Below, piece after piece: positions 1 to 8,100 of a stretch of 64,000 bases of DNA (position 1 is the stretch's first letter; each line of letters starts with the position of its first letter). The position numbers were made by a program, and so were the translations under genes. Source of the stretch: Sinosporangium siamense (GTDB lineage Bacteria; Actinomycetota; Actinomycetes; Streptosporangiales; Streptosporangiaceae); NCBI RefSeq assembly GCF_016863435.1, contig NZ_BOOW01000020.1:62001-126000 (forward strand), given 5' to 3'. Below the pieces are notes generated by a model. It was given only the letters and a program-made list of their open reading frames with translations, did not search any database and had not been told where the DNA came from.

Positions 1-2615
1 GCGATCTCCCGCTGCTGGGGGGTGAGCGAGGCCATCCCCGTGGCCTCCCCCTGCCCTATGGACAGCCCGGTCGCCCGCAGTTCCGTGCCGGCTCTGGCCA
101 CCCACGGCCGGGCGTCGAGGCTGCGGAAGGTGTCGAGCGCTGCGGACAACTGGGTGCGGGCCTCGGTGGTGGCCCTGTCGCGCCGCAGGCGTTCGCCGTA
201 CACGAGTTGCAGGCGCGCCCGCTCGAACGGCCAGCGCTCGGCACCGGCGGTGGCGAGCGCAGCCTCGAACAACCGGGGATAGCGCCCGCCTGGGGCGACC
301 ATTGCCGCCGAAGCGCCGCTGACCATCGCGAGCCGCGGCGAGATCACCGCCACACCGGCCCGGTCCACGGCGGCGGCGTGAGAGGCCGCCTCGGCGTGGC
401 GTCCGGCCCGAACGCATGCCTCGACCAGGTCCGCGATGCTCCACAGCGCGTGCGGGACGTGCGAGGCCAGCACACCCGCCGGGCTGATGGCGGCGGACTG
501 CCGGTAGGCCTCCTCGAAGTCGCCCCTGCCGAGTGCCGCCAGCGCTCTGATCTGCGAGGCGTAGGCCAGGAGAGCGCGCGCCCCTCGCGGCGTCGCCCAT
601 CGGGTCAGCCGATCGGCCGACTCTGTGGCGGCCTCCTCCTGACCGCGCGCCGCAGCCAGCATCGCCCGCAAGTAGACCCCGGACCAGGCCGGCATTTGGT
701 AGCCGTGCTTGTCGCACAGCGCCAGCCCCTCGTCGACGACCTGTTCCATCTCCTCCCACCGACCGGTGTGAAAGGCGTCATTGCCCAGAAGGAACAGCGC
801 CTCGATCGCCGCGGTGACCGCTCCGCCGTCGCGGCCGTGTCCGACGGCCCGCCACAAGCCATCGCGGCACTGTCCCAGCCGGTCGACGTAGGCGGCTGCC
901 ATGCCGACGCGGGAGATGCGCTCAGGGATGAGCTCCCGGTCCAGGCGCGCGATGACGGTGTCCAGCCGGTCGAGCACCGGCGGCGCCAGGCGGGCAGGGT
1001 CGGAGAACGCCTTGCCGATGACGTCCAGCAGCGCGGGCGGCCGCGGCCTGAGGCGGCCGATCGCGGCGTGAAAGGGCTTCCACAGTTCGGCACGTCCGCC
1101 GAAGAAGCACACCATGATCAGTGTGTACAGGCTCTGAATCAGCGACTTGTCGCGCACGTCGGCGGGGTCGGCCGCCGTCTCGATCGCACCGACGAGCAGG
1201 CGGTGGGCGCTGTCCACGTCGCCGTCGCCGTTGAGGAGGTGGTAGGCGGCGGCGACCGCCGTAAGCAGCGACCCGCCGTGCAGGTCCGCGCGGCGGGCCT
1301 GCTCCAGCAGGTGCGGTGCGTCACGCAGGTCGCCGTTGGCGATCGCGCCGATGTACGCGGCCGTCCCCAGCCGCGCGGCCCGGTCGGTGCCCGCCGGGCT
1401 CAGTTCGGCCGCGCGTATGAACAGCGTGACGGCCATGACGCCGTCGCCGCGGCACAGGTTGGCGTATGCCACGGCGTGCAGCAGCTCGGCGACCTCCTCA
1501 TCGGGCCCGCCGGCGGCCTCGGCCACGTGCCAGGCCCGCCGTTCCTGCTGGTCGGCGAGGCGTTCCGCGAGCAGCCGATGGGCGCGGCGGCGCTGCTCAC
1601 CCGCGGACAACTCCACCACCGCCGAGCCGATCAGCGGATGGCGGAAGAGGAGCCGCCCGCCGTGCTCGACCCGGACCAGCCGCGCCCGTTCCGCGGGGGC
1701 CAGCCCGTCTCCGGCGCGCAGGATGTTCAGGTCCCCGGTCCCGTCGAGTACGGCGAGCAGCAGCAGGTCGTAGGTCGCGGAGGGCAGGTCCCTGATCCGT
1801 GAGGCGAACACTGTCTGCAGGCGCCGGCTGAGCGGCAGGACCGGGGGCAGTGCCCTGCCCGAGACCCGCTGGAAGTCGCCGAGCGCCACCGGCAACTCCA
1901 GCAGGGCCAGCGGGTTGCCCTGCGCGTCGGCCAGCAGCCGCCGGTGAGCGCGGGGGGCCAGCGCAGGAAAGTGGGCCCTCAGCAGGGCGGAGGCGTCCCG
2001 CTCCTCCAGGGGCCGCAGGTCGTGGCAGGGCAGTCCCACGTGGTCGAAGAAGCTCTCCTCACCTGAGCGGGACGCCGCGAGCAGCCCGACTCCGCTGCCG
2101 GTGAGGCGGCGTGCGACGAAGCTGAGAACGACGGCGCTGGCCCGGTCCAGCCAGGCGATGTCGTCGACGATCACCAGCAGCGGCCGGGCGACAGCGGCCC
2201 TGCTCAGGAGGGAGAGAGCCGCGTTGGCCACCAGGAGCCGACCCGGCGGCGCCCCTTCCCTCAGCCCCAAGGCGACGCTCAGCGCCCGCTCGTGTGCCGG
2301 GCTCAGGTTCGGCAGGTCGGCGAGCAGCGTGTGGAGAACATGGTGGAGCCCGGCGAAGCTCACCTTGGCCTCGAACTGCGAGCCGGAGGCGCGCAACACC
2401 CTGCGGCCGGCCGCCACCCCACGTGCCGCGGCGACATCCAGCAGCGCGGACTTACCGACCCCGGCCTCGCCCAGCAGGATGAGCGCGCCACCGTGCACTG
2501 CGGCCCGCTCGGCGAAGGCGTCGATCCGGGCTACGGCCTGTTCGCGCCCTATCAGCGACGCGGCCGGATCGGCGGCAAACGAAAAGTCACCCGAGGGAGG
2601 TGCCCCTCCCGTCAT
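1..2615 (-). CDS. LuxR-family regulator with AAA-type ATPase domain (partial, runs off left edge)
   Basis: Large ATP-binding LuxR-family (LAL/MalT-like) transcriptional regulator; 871 codons are visible and the 3' end lies outside the window. The N-terminal ATPase carries a Walker A motif GEAGVGKS (about residue 45) and a Walker B stretch ending VIVDDIAWLD. A long helical, TPR-like middle follows, and the last visible residues, LTPQQREIA, are the typical opening of a LuxR DNA-binding helix-turn-helix, so only about 50-60 residues are missing. The ATG at 2615 is chosen because it starts just before the conserved IGRE motif; an in-frame GTG three codons upstream is an alternative. It is divergent from the catabolic regulon and its promoter must lie in 2616-2740. 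Proteins of this class usually sense a small ligand and activate transcription; the ligand here is unknown. Confidence 0.9.
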   Translation of the reverse strand, partial: MTGGAPPSGDFSFAADPAASLIGREQAVARIDAFAERAAVHGGALILLGEAGVGKSALLDVAAARGVAAGRRVLRASGSQFEAKVSFAGLHHVLHTLLADLPNLSPAHERALSVALGLREGAPPGRLLVANAALSLLSRAAVARPLLVIVDDIAWLDRASAVVLSFVARRLTGSGVGLLAASRSGEESFFDHVGLPCHDLRPLEERDASALLRAHFPALAPRAHRRLLADAQGNPLALLELPVALGDFQRVSGRALPPVLPLSRRLQTVFASRIRDLPSATYDLLLLAVLDGTGDLNILRAGDGLAPAERARLVRVEHGGRLLFRHPLIGSAVVELSAGEQRRRAHRLLAERLADQQERRAWHVAEAAGGPDEEVAELLHAVAYANLCRGDGVMAVTLFIRAAELSPAGTDRAARLGTAAYIGAIANGDLRDAPHLLEQARRADLHGGSLLTAVAAAYHLLNGDGDVDSAHRLLVGAIETAADPADVRDKSLIQSLYTLIMVCFFGGRAELWKPFHAAIGRLRPRPPALLDVIGKAFSDPARLAPPVLDRLDTVIARLDRELIPERISRVGMAAAYVDRLGQCRDGLWRAVGHGRDGGAVTAAIEALFLLGNDAFHTGRWEEMEQVVDEGLALCDKHGYQMPAWSGVYLRAMLAAARGQEEAATESADRLTRWATPRGARALLAYASQIRALAALGRGDFEEAYRQSAAISPAGVLASHVPHALWSIADLVEACVRAGRHAEAASHAAAVDRAGVAVISPRLAMVSGASAAMVAPGGRYPRLFEAALATAGAERWPFERARLQLVYGERLRRDRATTEARTQLSAALDTFRSLDARPWVARAGTELRATGLSIGQGEATGMASLTPQQREI

Positions 2616-2726
2616 CGAACCCACGGCCTGATCCTACGCCGGGCCCCATCACGCGATCAGGGCGAGCCGCCCGCCGTTGTTTTGCGCGTGGCGCGGTCAC
2701 GGGGCCGTCTCGTTGTTTGCGCTGTG

Positions 2727-2767
2727 TTGACAGCCGAGTCATCGCCAGATTACGGTCTGGACCGTAA
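2727..2767 (+). promoter_or_regulatory. Promoter with overlapping palindromic operator
   Basis: TTGACA (2727-2732), an 18-nt spacer and TACGGT (2751-2756) form a sigma-70-like promoter. A perfect palindrome, TTACGGTC-TG-GACCGTAA (2750-2767), covers the -10 box. The same palindrome recurs at 5375, 5878, 11851, 11905 and 15482. Its position over the -10 suggests a repressor site controlling the epimerase relic and the aldolase gene downstream. Confidence 0.75.
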
Positions 2768-2789
2768 ACCTGTGAAGCTTGGAGGCTGA

Positions 2790-3074
2790 GTGCGGACGGA
2801 AGCGGAACCGGAGAAGTGGCCGGCCGGGCGCACCGACGGACTCGTCCACGACCTCAACGATCCTCCGATCGACCTCGCCACCAGGCAGGTCGATGTGGTG
2901 TGGCAGGGCTGCGCCAACGAGGTCACGCCGCTGCTCACCACGGCTCCGCCGTACGTGCTCAACGTCACCGGACCGGAGCCGATCTCGGCGTGGCAGGCCG
3001 CGCGCTGGATGGCGGACGGCGGGCCGCCGCTGGGCAAGCCAACCAAGTTTGAACGCCGTGACGGCCGATTCTGA
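2790..3074 (+). pseudogene. Relic of an NAD-dependent epimerase/dehydratase, internally deleted
   Basis: A 94-codon reading frame with a good RBS (GGAGG, 4 nt before GTG 2790) and its own stop. The residues match only pieces of the C-terminal half of an extended-SDR NAD(P)-epimerase family: a segment with DLATRQVDVVWQG followed by YVLNVTGPE, then the family's terminal block GKPTKFERRDGRF. The Rossmann half (about 200 residues) and some 60 residues before the terminal block are missing, so it cannot be a working dehydrogenase. It lies between the operator-controlled promoter and the aldolase gene (22 bp gap), so it is still transcribed and may now act mainly as a translated leader. The family match is from memory of conserved blocks, not from a search. 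Confidence 0.6.
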
Positions 3075-3096
3075 CATCTTTGAAGGAGGGCCTCGC

Positions 3097-4152
3097 GTGC
3101 TGAGCCCTGAAGTGGTGGACACGACCTCGATCCGCGACCTGTTCCGGCGCGGCCTGGTCATCCCGGCTCATCCGCTGGCGCTGACCGCCGAACGGCGGCT
3201 CGACGAGCGGCGGCAGCGGGCACTGACCCGCTATTACGTCGAGGCGGGCGCCGGCGGCCTGGCGGTCGGCGTGCACACCACGCAGTTCGCCATCCACAGC
3301 ACCGACATGCTGGCTCCGGTGCTGGAGCTCGCGGCCGAGACGGCCCGCGGCTACGACCGCGAGGTCGTGATGGTCGCGGGTGTGACCGGGCCGACGGCTC
3401 AAGCCGTGGCCGAAGCCGAGCTGGCCGCCTCCCTCGGCTATCACATGGTGCTGCTGAGCCCGCACCGGGAGCTGACGGAGGACGCGCTGATCGAGCGGGC
3501 CCGCGCCGTCGGCGAGGTGCTGCCGGTGATCGGCTTCTATCTGCAGCCGGCGGTCGGCGGGCGCACACTTTCGCGCGACTTCTGGACGAGGCTGGCCTCC
3601 ATCGAGTCCGTCGCGGGCATCAAGGTCGCGCCGTTCAACCGCTATCGCACACTCGACGTGCTGCACGGCGTCTGCCGGGCCGGCCGGGAGCACGAGGTCG
3701 CGCTCTACACCGGCAACGACGACCACATCCTGGCCGACCTCATCGCCCCGCACCGCGTCGTGGTGGACGGGCGGCAGGTCGAGGTGGAGTTCGTCGGCGG
3801 GCTTCTCGGCCAGTGGGCCGTGTGGGTGCGCCGGGCGGTGGAGCTGCTGGAGGAGGCGGCCCGCGCCCGCGCCGGGGATGACGCCGCGGTGCGCCGGCTG
3901 CTCATCCTCGACGGGCACCTCACCGACGCCAACGCGGCGATCTTCGACGTCCAGCACGGGTTCCACGGGTGCATCCCGGGGATCCACGAGGTGCTGCGCC
4001 GCCAAGGGCTGCTCGCCGGACGCTGGTGCCTGGACCCGCAGGAGGAGTTGTCGCCCGGACAGCTCGCCGAGATCGACCGCATCTGGGCCGCCTACCCCTG
4101 GCTGCGCGACGACGACTTCGTGGCCGAGGGCCTCGACCGGTGGCTGTCCTAG
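3097..4152 (+). CDS. Dihydrodipicolinate synthase/N-acetylneuraminate lyase superfamily aldolase
   Basis: 351-residue TIM-barrel aldolase of the DapA/NanA superfamily, which splits or joins 2-keto acids through a lysine Schiff base. The lysine candidate is in GIKVAPFNRY (about residue 180) and the partner tyrosine in GFYLQPAVGG about 30 residues earlier. It is longer than a standard DapA (about 300 residues), with extra helices at the C-terminus. The GTG at 3097 is chosen because GAAGGAGGG lies 6 nt upstream; the open frame extends further 5' only by overlapping the epimerase relic. Its stop overlaps the stop of the convergent regulator gene. With the importer and DegT-like protein it suggests breakdown of an imported sugar acid or amino-sugar derivative; the substrate is unknown. 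Confidence 0.85.
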   Translation: MLSPEVVDTTSIRDLFRRGLVIPAHPLALTAERRLDERRQRALTRYYVEAGAGGLAVGVHTTQFAIHSTDMLAPVLELAAETARGYDREVVMVAGVTGPTAQAVAEAELAASLGYHMVLLSPHRELTEDALIERARAVGEVLPVIGFYLQPAVGGRTLSRDFWTRLASIESVAGIKVAPFNRYRTLDVLHGVCRAGREHEVALYTGNDDHILADLIAPHRVVVDGRQVEVEFVGGLLGQWAVWVRRAVELLEEAARARAGDDAAVRRLLILDGHLTDANAAIFDVQHGFHGCIPGIHEVLRRQGLLAGRWCLDPQEELSPGQLAEIDRIWAAYPWLRDDDFVAEGLDRWLS

Positions 4153-5354
4153 AGCATCAGCCGGTAGAGGGTGAGCGGCCGGCCGCTCGTCCCGCTGGTG
4201 AGGCTGCCGGTCCGCTCGGCCAGGTCGGCGAGTTCGAGCCGGTGAAGCATGCGCCGTGCCGTACGCTGCTGGACCGCGAGCCGCTCGGCGATCTCCCTGG
4301 TCGTGAGGGGCTCCCCGCCGGCGGCGGCACGGGCGGCCAGGAGCTTCTCCAGGGTGGACACCGACAGGCCGACGCGGCGGGCCAGCGCCGAGAGGTTCCG
4401 CTCGCCCGCCGGGGCGGAGGCGACCGAGTCGAGCACGATGTCGGTGTCGGCGCGCAGCGACAGCACCGCCGCCACCTCGCCGATACGGCGGGCGCGGCTC
4501 AGCGCCCGCCGCGCGAGGCTCTCCGCCTCCGCCGCGCTGCGTCCGAGGCCGAATCCGACGCGGACCACGCGGTTGTGGGCGGCGAGCCGGCCGAGCATGG
4601 CCAGGCCGGAGAAGCCGCCCGTCGCGTCGTGGAGCGGTCCGCGGGTGGTGACGAGCAGGTGCGTGCCGCCCCGGAAGGCCGCCAGGGTGCCGCCGAGGGC
4701 GGTCGCCTCCCGCAGCAGACCTTCGGGGTTGTCCACCTCGATCAGGCCGAGCGCGATCTGCGCGTCCTCCTGCGCCTGGCCTTCGGCGGTCAGCAGCAGT
4801 TGGCGGAGCGCGATGCGCGAGGAGTGCACCGAGGGGGCCAGCCGCAGCACGTGCGTATGGTCGCGCAATGCCTCGTGCACCGAGCTGAGGCAGGTGATGA
4901 CGGGGTGTTTCGGGCCGCGGCGGTGGAAGGCGACGGCCTTCTTGGAGGTCATCTCGGGCCGGTGCGGCAGCATGCGCAGGTGCTCGGTGGGGAGCCCGGC
5001 CTCGGCGAACGTGTCCGTCACGTCGGAGGCCGGGAGCGTGTCGATGGACAGCCTGGTGATGTCGAGGCCCTCGTGCTTGAGCCGTACGAGGGCGGTCAGC
5101 AGTGTCGCGCCGGAATAGTCGACGAAGGCGCAGGGGCTGGTCAGCACGTCGGCGTCGCGGGCCAGGGTGTAAGGCACCACGCCGGTGAAAAGCCATCCCT
5201 CGACCGCGGCCGCGTGGGCCTCGATGATCGCCGGTGCCTGCGACTCGTGGTCGTAGTCGAGGCGCAGAGCGCTGACTCCGGGCTGCTCCTCGCAGATCGC
5301 GGCGACGTCGTCGACCAGGTCATGCGGGCCGACGACCCCGACGACGATTCCCAC
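4149..5354 (-). CDS. Winged-helix transcriptional regulator, probable local regulator of the regulon
   Basis: 401 residues. The N-terminal 200 residues (RVGIVVGVVGPHDLVDDV onward) look like a ligand-sensing alpha/beta domain. The middle (about 230-300) has the degenerate GGDEF/cyclase-like signature VRVGFGLGRSAAEAE seen in PucR-like regulators, and the C-terminus has two helix-turn-helix stretches (about 315-345 and 350-390). The GTG at 5354 is preferred: GAGGGAGA lies 5 nt upstream, and the longer frame reaching 5420 would place the operator inside the coding sequence. The shared palindrome sits 20 bp upstream, so autoregulation is likely. The stop codons of this gene and the aldolase gene overlap (4149-4152). 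It is the obvious candidate for binding the shared palindrome, but that is inference. Confidence 0.75.
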   Translation of the reverse strand: MGIVVGVVGPHDLVDDVAAICEEQPGVSALRLDYDHESQAPAIIEAHAAAVEGWLFTGVVPYTLARDADVLTSPCAFVDYSGATLLTALVRLKHEGLDITRLSIDTLPASDVTDTFAEAGLPTEHLRMLPHRPEMTSKKAVAFHRRGPKHPVITCLSSVHEALRDHTHVLRLAPSVHSSRIALRQLLLTAEGQAQEDAQIALGLIEVDNPEGLLREATALGGTLAAFRGGTHLLVTTRGPLHDATGGFSGLAMLGRLAAHNRVVRVGFGLGRSAAEAESLARRALSRARRIGEVAAVLSLRADTDIVLDSVASAPAGERNLSALARRVGLSVSTLEKLLAARAAAGGEPLTTREIAERLAVQQRTARRMLHRLELADLAERTGSLTSGTSGRPLTLYRLML

Positions 5355-5374
5355 CCGAGTCTCCCTCACCCTGA

Positions 5375-5392
5375 TTACGGTCAAGACCGAAA
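5375..5392 (-). promoter_or_regulatory. Operator upstream of the winged-helix regulator
   Basis: TTACGGTC-AA-GACCGAAA, one mismatch from the perfect palindrome at 2750, lies 20 bp before the regulator's GTG. It is placed to autoregulate that gene. Confidence 0.65.
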
Positions 5393-5700
5393 GGCTAACC
5401 GGTGGCGCTGAAGTTTCCAAGCACGGCCGAGCCCGACGGCCGCCCCTCGGAGCGGGCCCGCCACATGCGCCTCTTCGCCGGCAAGGGGTGGGACCGTGCC
5501 ACCGGGCGCTCGCATGTAACCTTCGGGCTGAGCTACCGCACGACTCCGCCGGAGCCGCCCGGCGGGCGACGGGTCATACCGGCGCGGGCCGGATATCCGA
5601 ATCAACCACTCCACCGGGTGCCCGTCCGGGACGCGACGGTGCACGGCACCTCGCGCCACCCGCTCCGGGGCAGGCCGGCAGCGTGCCCCGGGGCCGAGCG

Positions 5701-5829
5701 CATGGCGTCCGAGACGCCGCTCGTCATCGACTGGAACGAGAACTACACAGACGAGCACGTGGACGCCGTCGCGGCGGCGTTGCGGGCCGAGGGCGGGCAA
5801 TGGAGGCGGCTTCCAGGTGACTTCCGGAG
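5701..5829 (+). other. Gene-free gap 5393-5849 containing a short coding-like remnant
   Basis: The gap before the importer operon has no complete gene. From ATG 5701 about 40 codons show strong third-position GC bias and read like protein (LVIDWNENYTDEHVDAVAAAL), in frame with the lipoprotein gene downstream. The bias then fades, no RBS is evident, and the lipoprotein's signal peptide clearly starts at 5921. I read it as a fragment of a lost gene; I do not recognise the family. Confidence 0.3.
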
Positions 5830-5849
5830 TTACGTTCGCATCTCGGCCA

Positions 5850-5895
5850 TTGACCGGGCGATTCCCGGGAAACTAGGTTTCGGTCGGGACCGGTA
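5850..5895 (+). promoter_or_regulatory. Promoter and operator of the ABC importer operon
   Basis: TTGACC (5850-5855), an 18-nt spacer and TAGGTT (5874-5879) form the promoter. TTTCGGTC-GG-GACCGGTA (5878-5895) overlaps the end of the -10 box and covers the expected transcription start. The layout matches the promoter at 2727. Confidence 0.7.
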
Positions 5896-5920
5896 TTGGT
5901 TTGTGAGAAAGGAAAGGCCG

Positions 5921-7174
5921 ATGGGGAAGCTAGCGAAGGCTAGCCTCGCGGCAGCCGCGGGGCTCGTGCTCGCCGGATGCGGATCCGGCGGAGGCACGGG
6001 TTCCGAGTCGGGTAAGTCCACGGTGACGTTGTGGATGTACCCGGTCATTCAAGACACAGCGAAGAATCAGGCGTTCTGGCAGAAGATCGAAAAGGACTTC
6101 GAAGCCAAGAATGCCGACGTCGACCTCAAGATCGACCTGCAGCCATGGGAAGGGCGGCAGGAGAAGGTGACCACGGCGCTGGTCTCCAAGACCGGTTTCG
6201 ACCTGGTCGTGCTGGGCCCCGACCAGGTTCCGCAGTATGCCCAGCAGGGCACCATCGAGGCACTGGACGACGTGGTGGCCCCCGCCAAGGCGTCCTACCT
6301 GCCCAACTCGCTCACCGCGCTGACCGTCAACGGCACCCTGTACGGCGTGCCGATCTACCAGACGATCACGGCGCCCATCTTCAACAAGAAGGCGTTCGCC
6401 GACGCAGGCGTCACGGAGATCCCCGACACGCTGGAAGAGCTCAAGGCCGCCGCACCCAAGCTGGCCGCCAAGAAGGTCGCGGTCCTCGACTACCCGGGCA
6501 AGCCCGAAGTCAGCCTCAACCAGAGCTTCTACCCCCTGCTCTGGGCCAACGGCGGCTCCGTGTTCGCCGCGGACGGCAAGAGCGTGGCCTTCAACGGCCC
6601 CGAGGGCGTCGAGGCCCTGCAGCTCCTCGTCGACCTGAAGAAGGCAGGCGGCCTGCCCGCCGACGCCGCCAGCAAGGGCAACGAGATCGAAGGCGGCCCC
6701 CTGGCGAGCGGCAAGTCGGCGCTCTACCACGCCGCCACCGCCCTCCAGGCCACTCAGCTCGGCGCGGCCATCGGCGAGGAGAACGTCGGGGTCGGCCTGC
6801 CGCTGGAAGGCAAGAAGCGGGTGGCGTTCGGCATCCCCGGCGGGCTCGTCCTGGCCAAGCACTCTCCGAACAAGGAAGCGGCCAAGAAGTTCGTGAACTA
6901 CCTGTCCTCCGCCGAGGTCTCCGCCGACCTGGCCAAGGAATCCGGGTTCTTCCCCGCCCGCACCGACGCGGCGGTGGCCGAGCAGTCGGAGATCGCCAAG
7001 GAGTTCGCCAAGTCGCTGGAGTTCGCCTTCCCCGGTGACACGCACCCGCAGGCCCGGCAGGTCATGGCGGCCCTCGCCCCGCACATCCAGTCGGCCCTGC
7101 TCGGCAAGGCCGACGCCAAGGCGGCCCTCGACGCGGCAGCCAAGGAGGCCAACGCGCTGCTCGGCGGCGGATGA
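5921..7174 (+). CDS. ABC transporter sugar-binding lipoprotein (family 1 extracellular solute-binding protein)
   Basis: 417-residue CUT1-type substrate-binding lipoprotein. MGKLAKAS starts a signal peptide ending in the lipobox LVLAGC, so Cys20 would be lipidated and the protein tethered outside the membrane. After a Gly/Ser-rich linker comes VTLWMYPVIQDTAKNQAFW, typical of maltose-binding-like proteins. The RBS GGAAAGG before ATG 5921 fixes the start; a much longer in-frame extension to 5402 is not credible. It is the first gene of the importer operon and has its own operator. No ATPase gene is nearby, as is common for actinobacterial CUT1 importers that share one MsiK-type ATPase. The ligand cannot be read from sequence. 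Confidence 0.92.
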   Translation: MGKLAKASLAAAAGLVLAGCGSGGGTGSESGKSTVTLWMYPVIQDTAKNQAFWQKIEKDFEAKNADVDLKIDLQPWEGRQEKVTTALVSKTGFDLVVLGPDQVPQYAQQGTIEALDDVVAPAKASYLPNSLTALTVNGTLYGVPIYQTITAPIFNKKAFADAGVTEIPDTLEELKAAAPKLAAKKVAVLDYPGKPEVSLNQSFYPLLWANGGSVFAADGKSVAFNGPEGVEALQLLVDLKKAGGLPADAASKGNEIEGGPLASGKSALYHAATALQATQLGAAIGEENVGVGLPLEGKKRVAFGIPGGLVLAKHSPNKEAAKKFVNYLSSAEVSADLAKESGFFPARTDAAVAEQSEIAKEFAKSLEFAFPGDTHPQARQVMAALAPHIQSALLGKADAKAALDAAAKEANALLGGG

Positions 7175-7182
7175 GATGATCC

Positions 7183-7207
7183 GGGCCTTCCCGCGCGGGG
7201 AAGGCCC
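7183..7207 (+). terminator. Stem-loop between the lipoprotein and permease genes
   Basis: GGGCCTTCCC (7183-7192) pairs perfectly with GGGAAGGCCC (7198-7207) across a 5-nt loop, 8 nt after the lipoprotein stop. There is no U-run, so it is more likely an mRNA-stabilising or attenuating element than a full terminator. Its 3' arm contains GGGGAAGG, the only good RBS for the GTG 7213 start, so folding could also lower permease translation. Confidence 0.7.
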
Positions 7208-7212
7208 TGTTT

Positions 7213-8100
7213 GTGGAAAGGGTGTGCAGCAAGGTGCGTCATCGTCTACGCGACCCGGTTACAGGTCTCCTGTTCGTCCTGCCGGTGCTCGTGCTCTTCC
7301 TGGTCTTCCGGATCTTCCCCACGCTCGGCGTGGCGGGGATGAGCCTGACCGACTGGAAGATCAGCGGTGAGTGGAGTTTCGTCGGGGGCGACAACTACGC
7401 CCGCCTATTCGACGATCCGAACTTCTTGACCAGCCTCCAGGTCACTCTGGTCTACTCGGCGATCTATGTGCCGCTGACCGTGCTCGTGGCGCTGGGCACC
7501 GCGCTGCTGCTCAACTCCGTGATCTTCATGCGCGGCCTCTTCCGCGGAATGCTCTTCCTGCCCTACGTGACCAGCTTCGTATTCGCCGGCATCATCTGGC
7601 GGTGGATCTATGAGTTCGACGGGCTGCTGAACGGCCTGCTGGCCCGGATCGACGTCGGCCCGGTGGCCTTCATGGAAGAGTCGGCACTGGTGCTTCCCGC
7701 CTTGGCCCTCGTGTCAGTGTGGAAAGGCTTCGGCTATTCCATGCTGATCCTGCTCGCCGGCCTCAAGGCCATCCCCGGCTCCTACCTCGAAGCCGCCCGC
7801 GTCGACGGCGCCGGGCCGTTCCAGCGGTTCCGGCGCATCACACTCCCGCTGCTCAAACCCGCCCTCTTCTTCGTCCTCATCATCGAGACCATCACCGCCT
7901 TCCAGGTGTTCGACACCATCTACGTGATGACCGGCGGCGGTCCCGCCCGTGCGAGCTACACGCTCATCTACGGCATCTACGAGCAGGGCTTCCGCTTCTT
8001 CGACTTCGGCTACGCGGCCACCCTCGGCATGGTGCTGTTCGCCGTCGTCCTCGTCATCTCGCTGATCCAGCGCCGCCTGATGGACCGGGGTAACACATGA
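7213..8100 (+). CDS. Sugar ABC transporter permease, first subunit (MalF-like)
   Basis: 295-residue inner-membrane permease with six predicted helices, beginning with the hydrophobic run GLLFVLPVLVLFLVF. The ATPase-contacting EAA loop is present as YLEAARVDGAGPFQRF (about residue 190). It forms the translocation channel with the next gene's product. The GTG at 7213 has GGGGAAGG 8 nt upstream; GTG 7222 and 7234 are alternatives that shorten the cytoplasmic tail by a few residues. The stop overlaps the next start (ATGA). Confidence 0.92.
   Translation: MERVCSKVRHRLRDPVTGLLFVLPVLVLFLVFRIFPTLGVAGMSLTDWKISGEWSFVGGDNYARLFDDPNFLTSLQVTLVYSAIYVPLTVLVALGTALLLNSVIFMRGLFRGMLFLPYVTSFVFAGIIWRWIYEFDGLLNGLLARIDVGPVAFMEESALVLPALALVSVWKGFGYSMLILLAGLKAIPGSYLEAARVDGAGPFQRFRRITLPLLKPALFFVLIIETITAFQVFDTIYVMTGGGPARASYTLIYGIYEQGFRFFDFGYAATLGMVLFAVVLVISLIQRRLMDRGNT

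Noticed and set aside
207-1802. Plus-strand ORF of 531 codons opposite the LuxR-type gene
   Set aside because: Antisense shadow: the minus strand carries Walker motifs, coherent helices and the LuxR opening; the plus frame is low-complexity Arg/Gly/Val.
2965-5196. Minus-strand ORF of 743 codons
   Set aside because: Runs antisense to the aldolase and out of frame with the regulator; Arg/Pro/His-rich with no motif.
5402-5920. N-terminal extension of the binding lipoprotein
   Set aside because: The lipoprotein signal peptide and RBS clearly begin at 5921, and the operator and promoter lie inside the extension.
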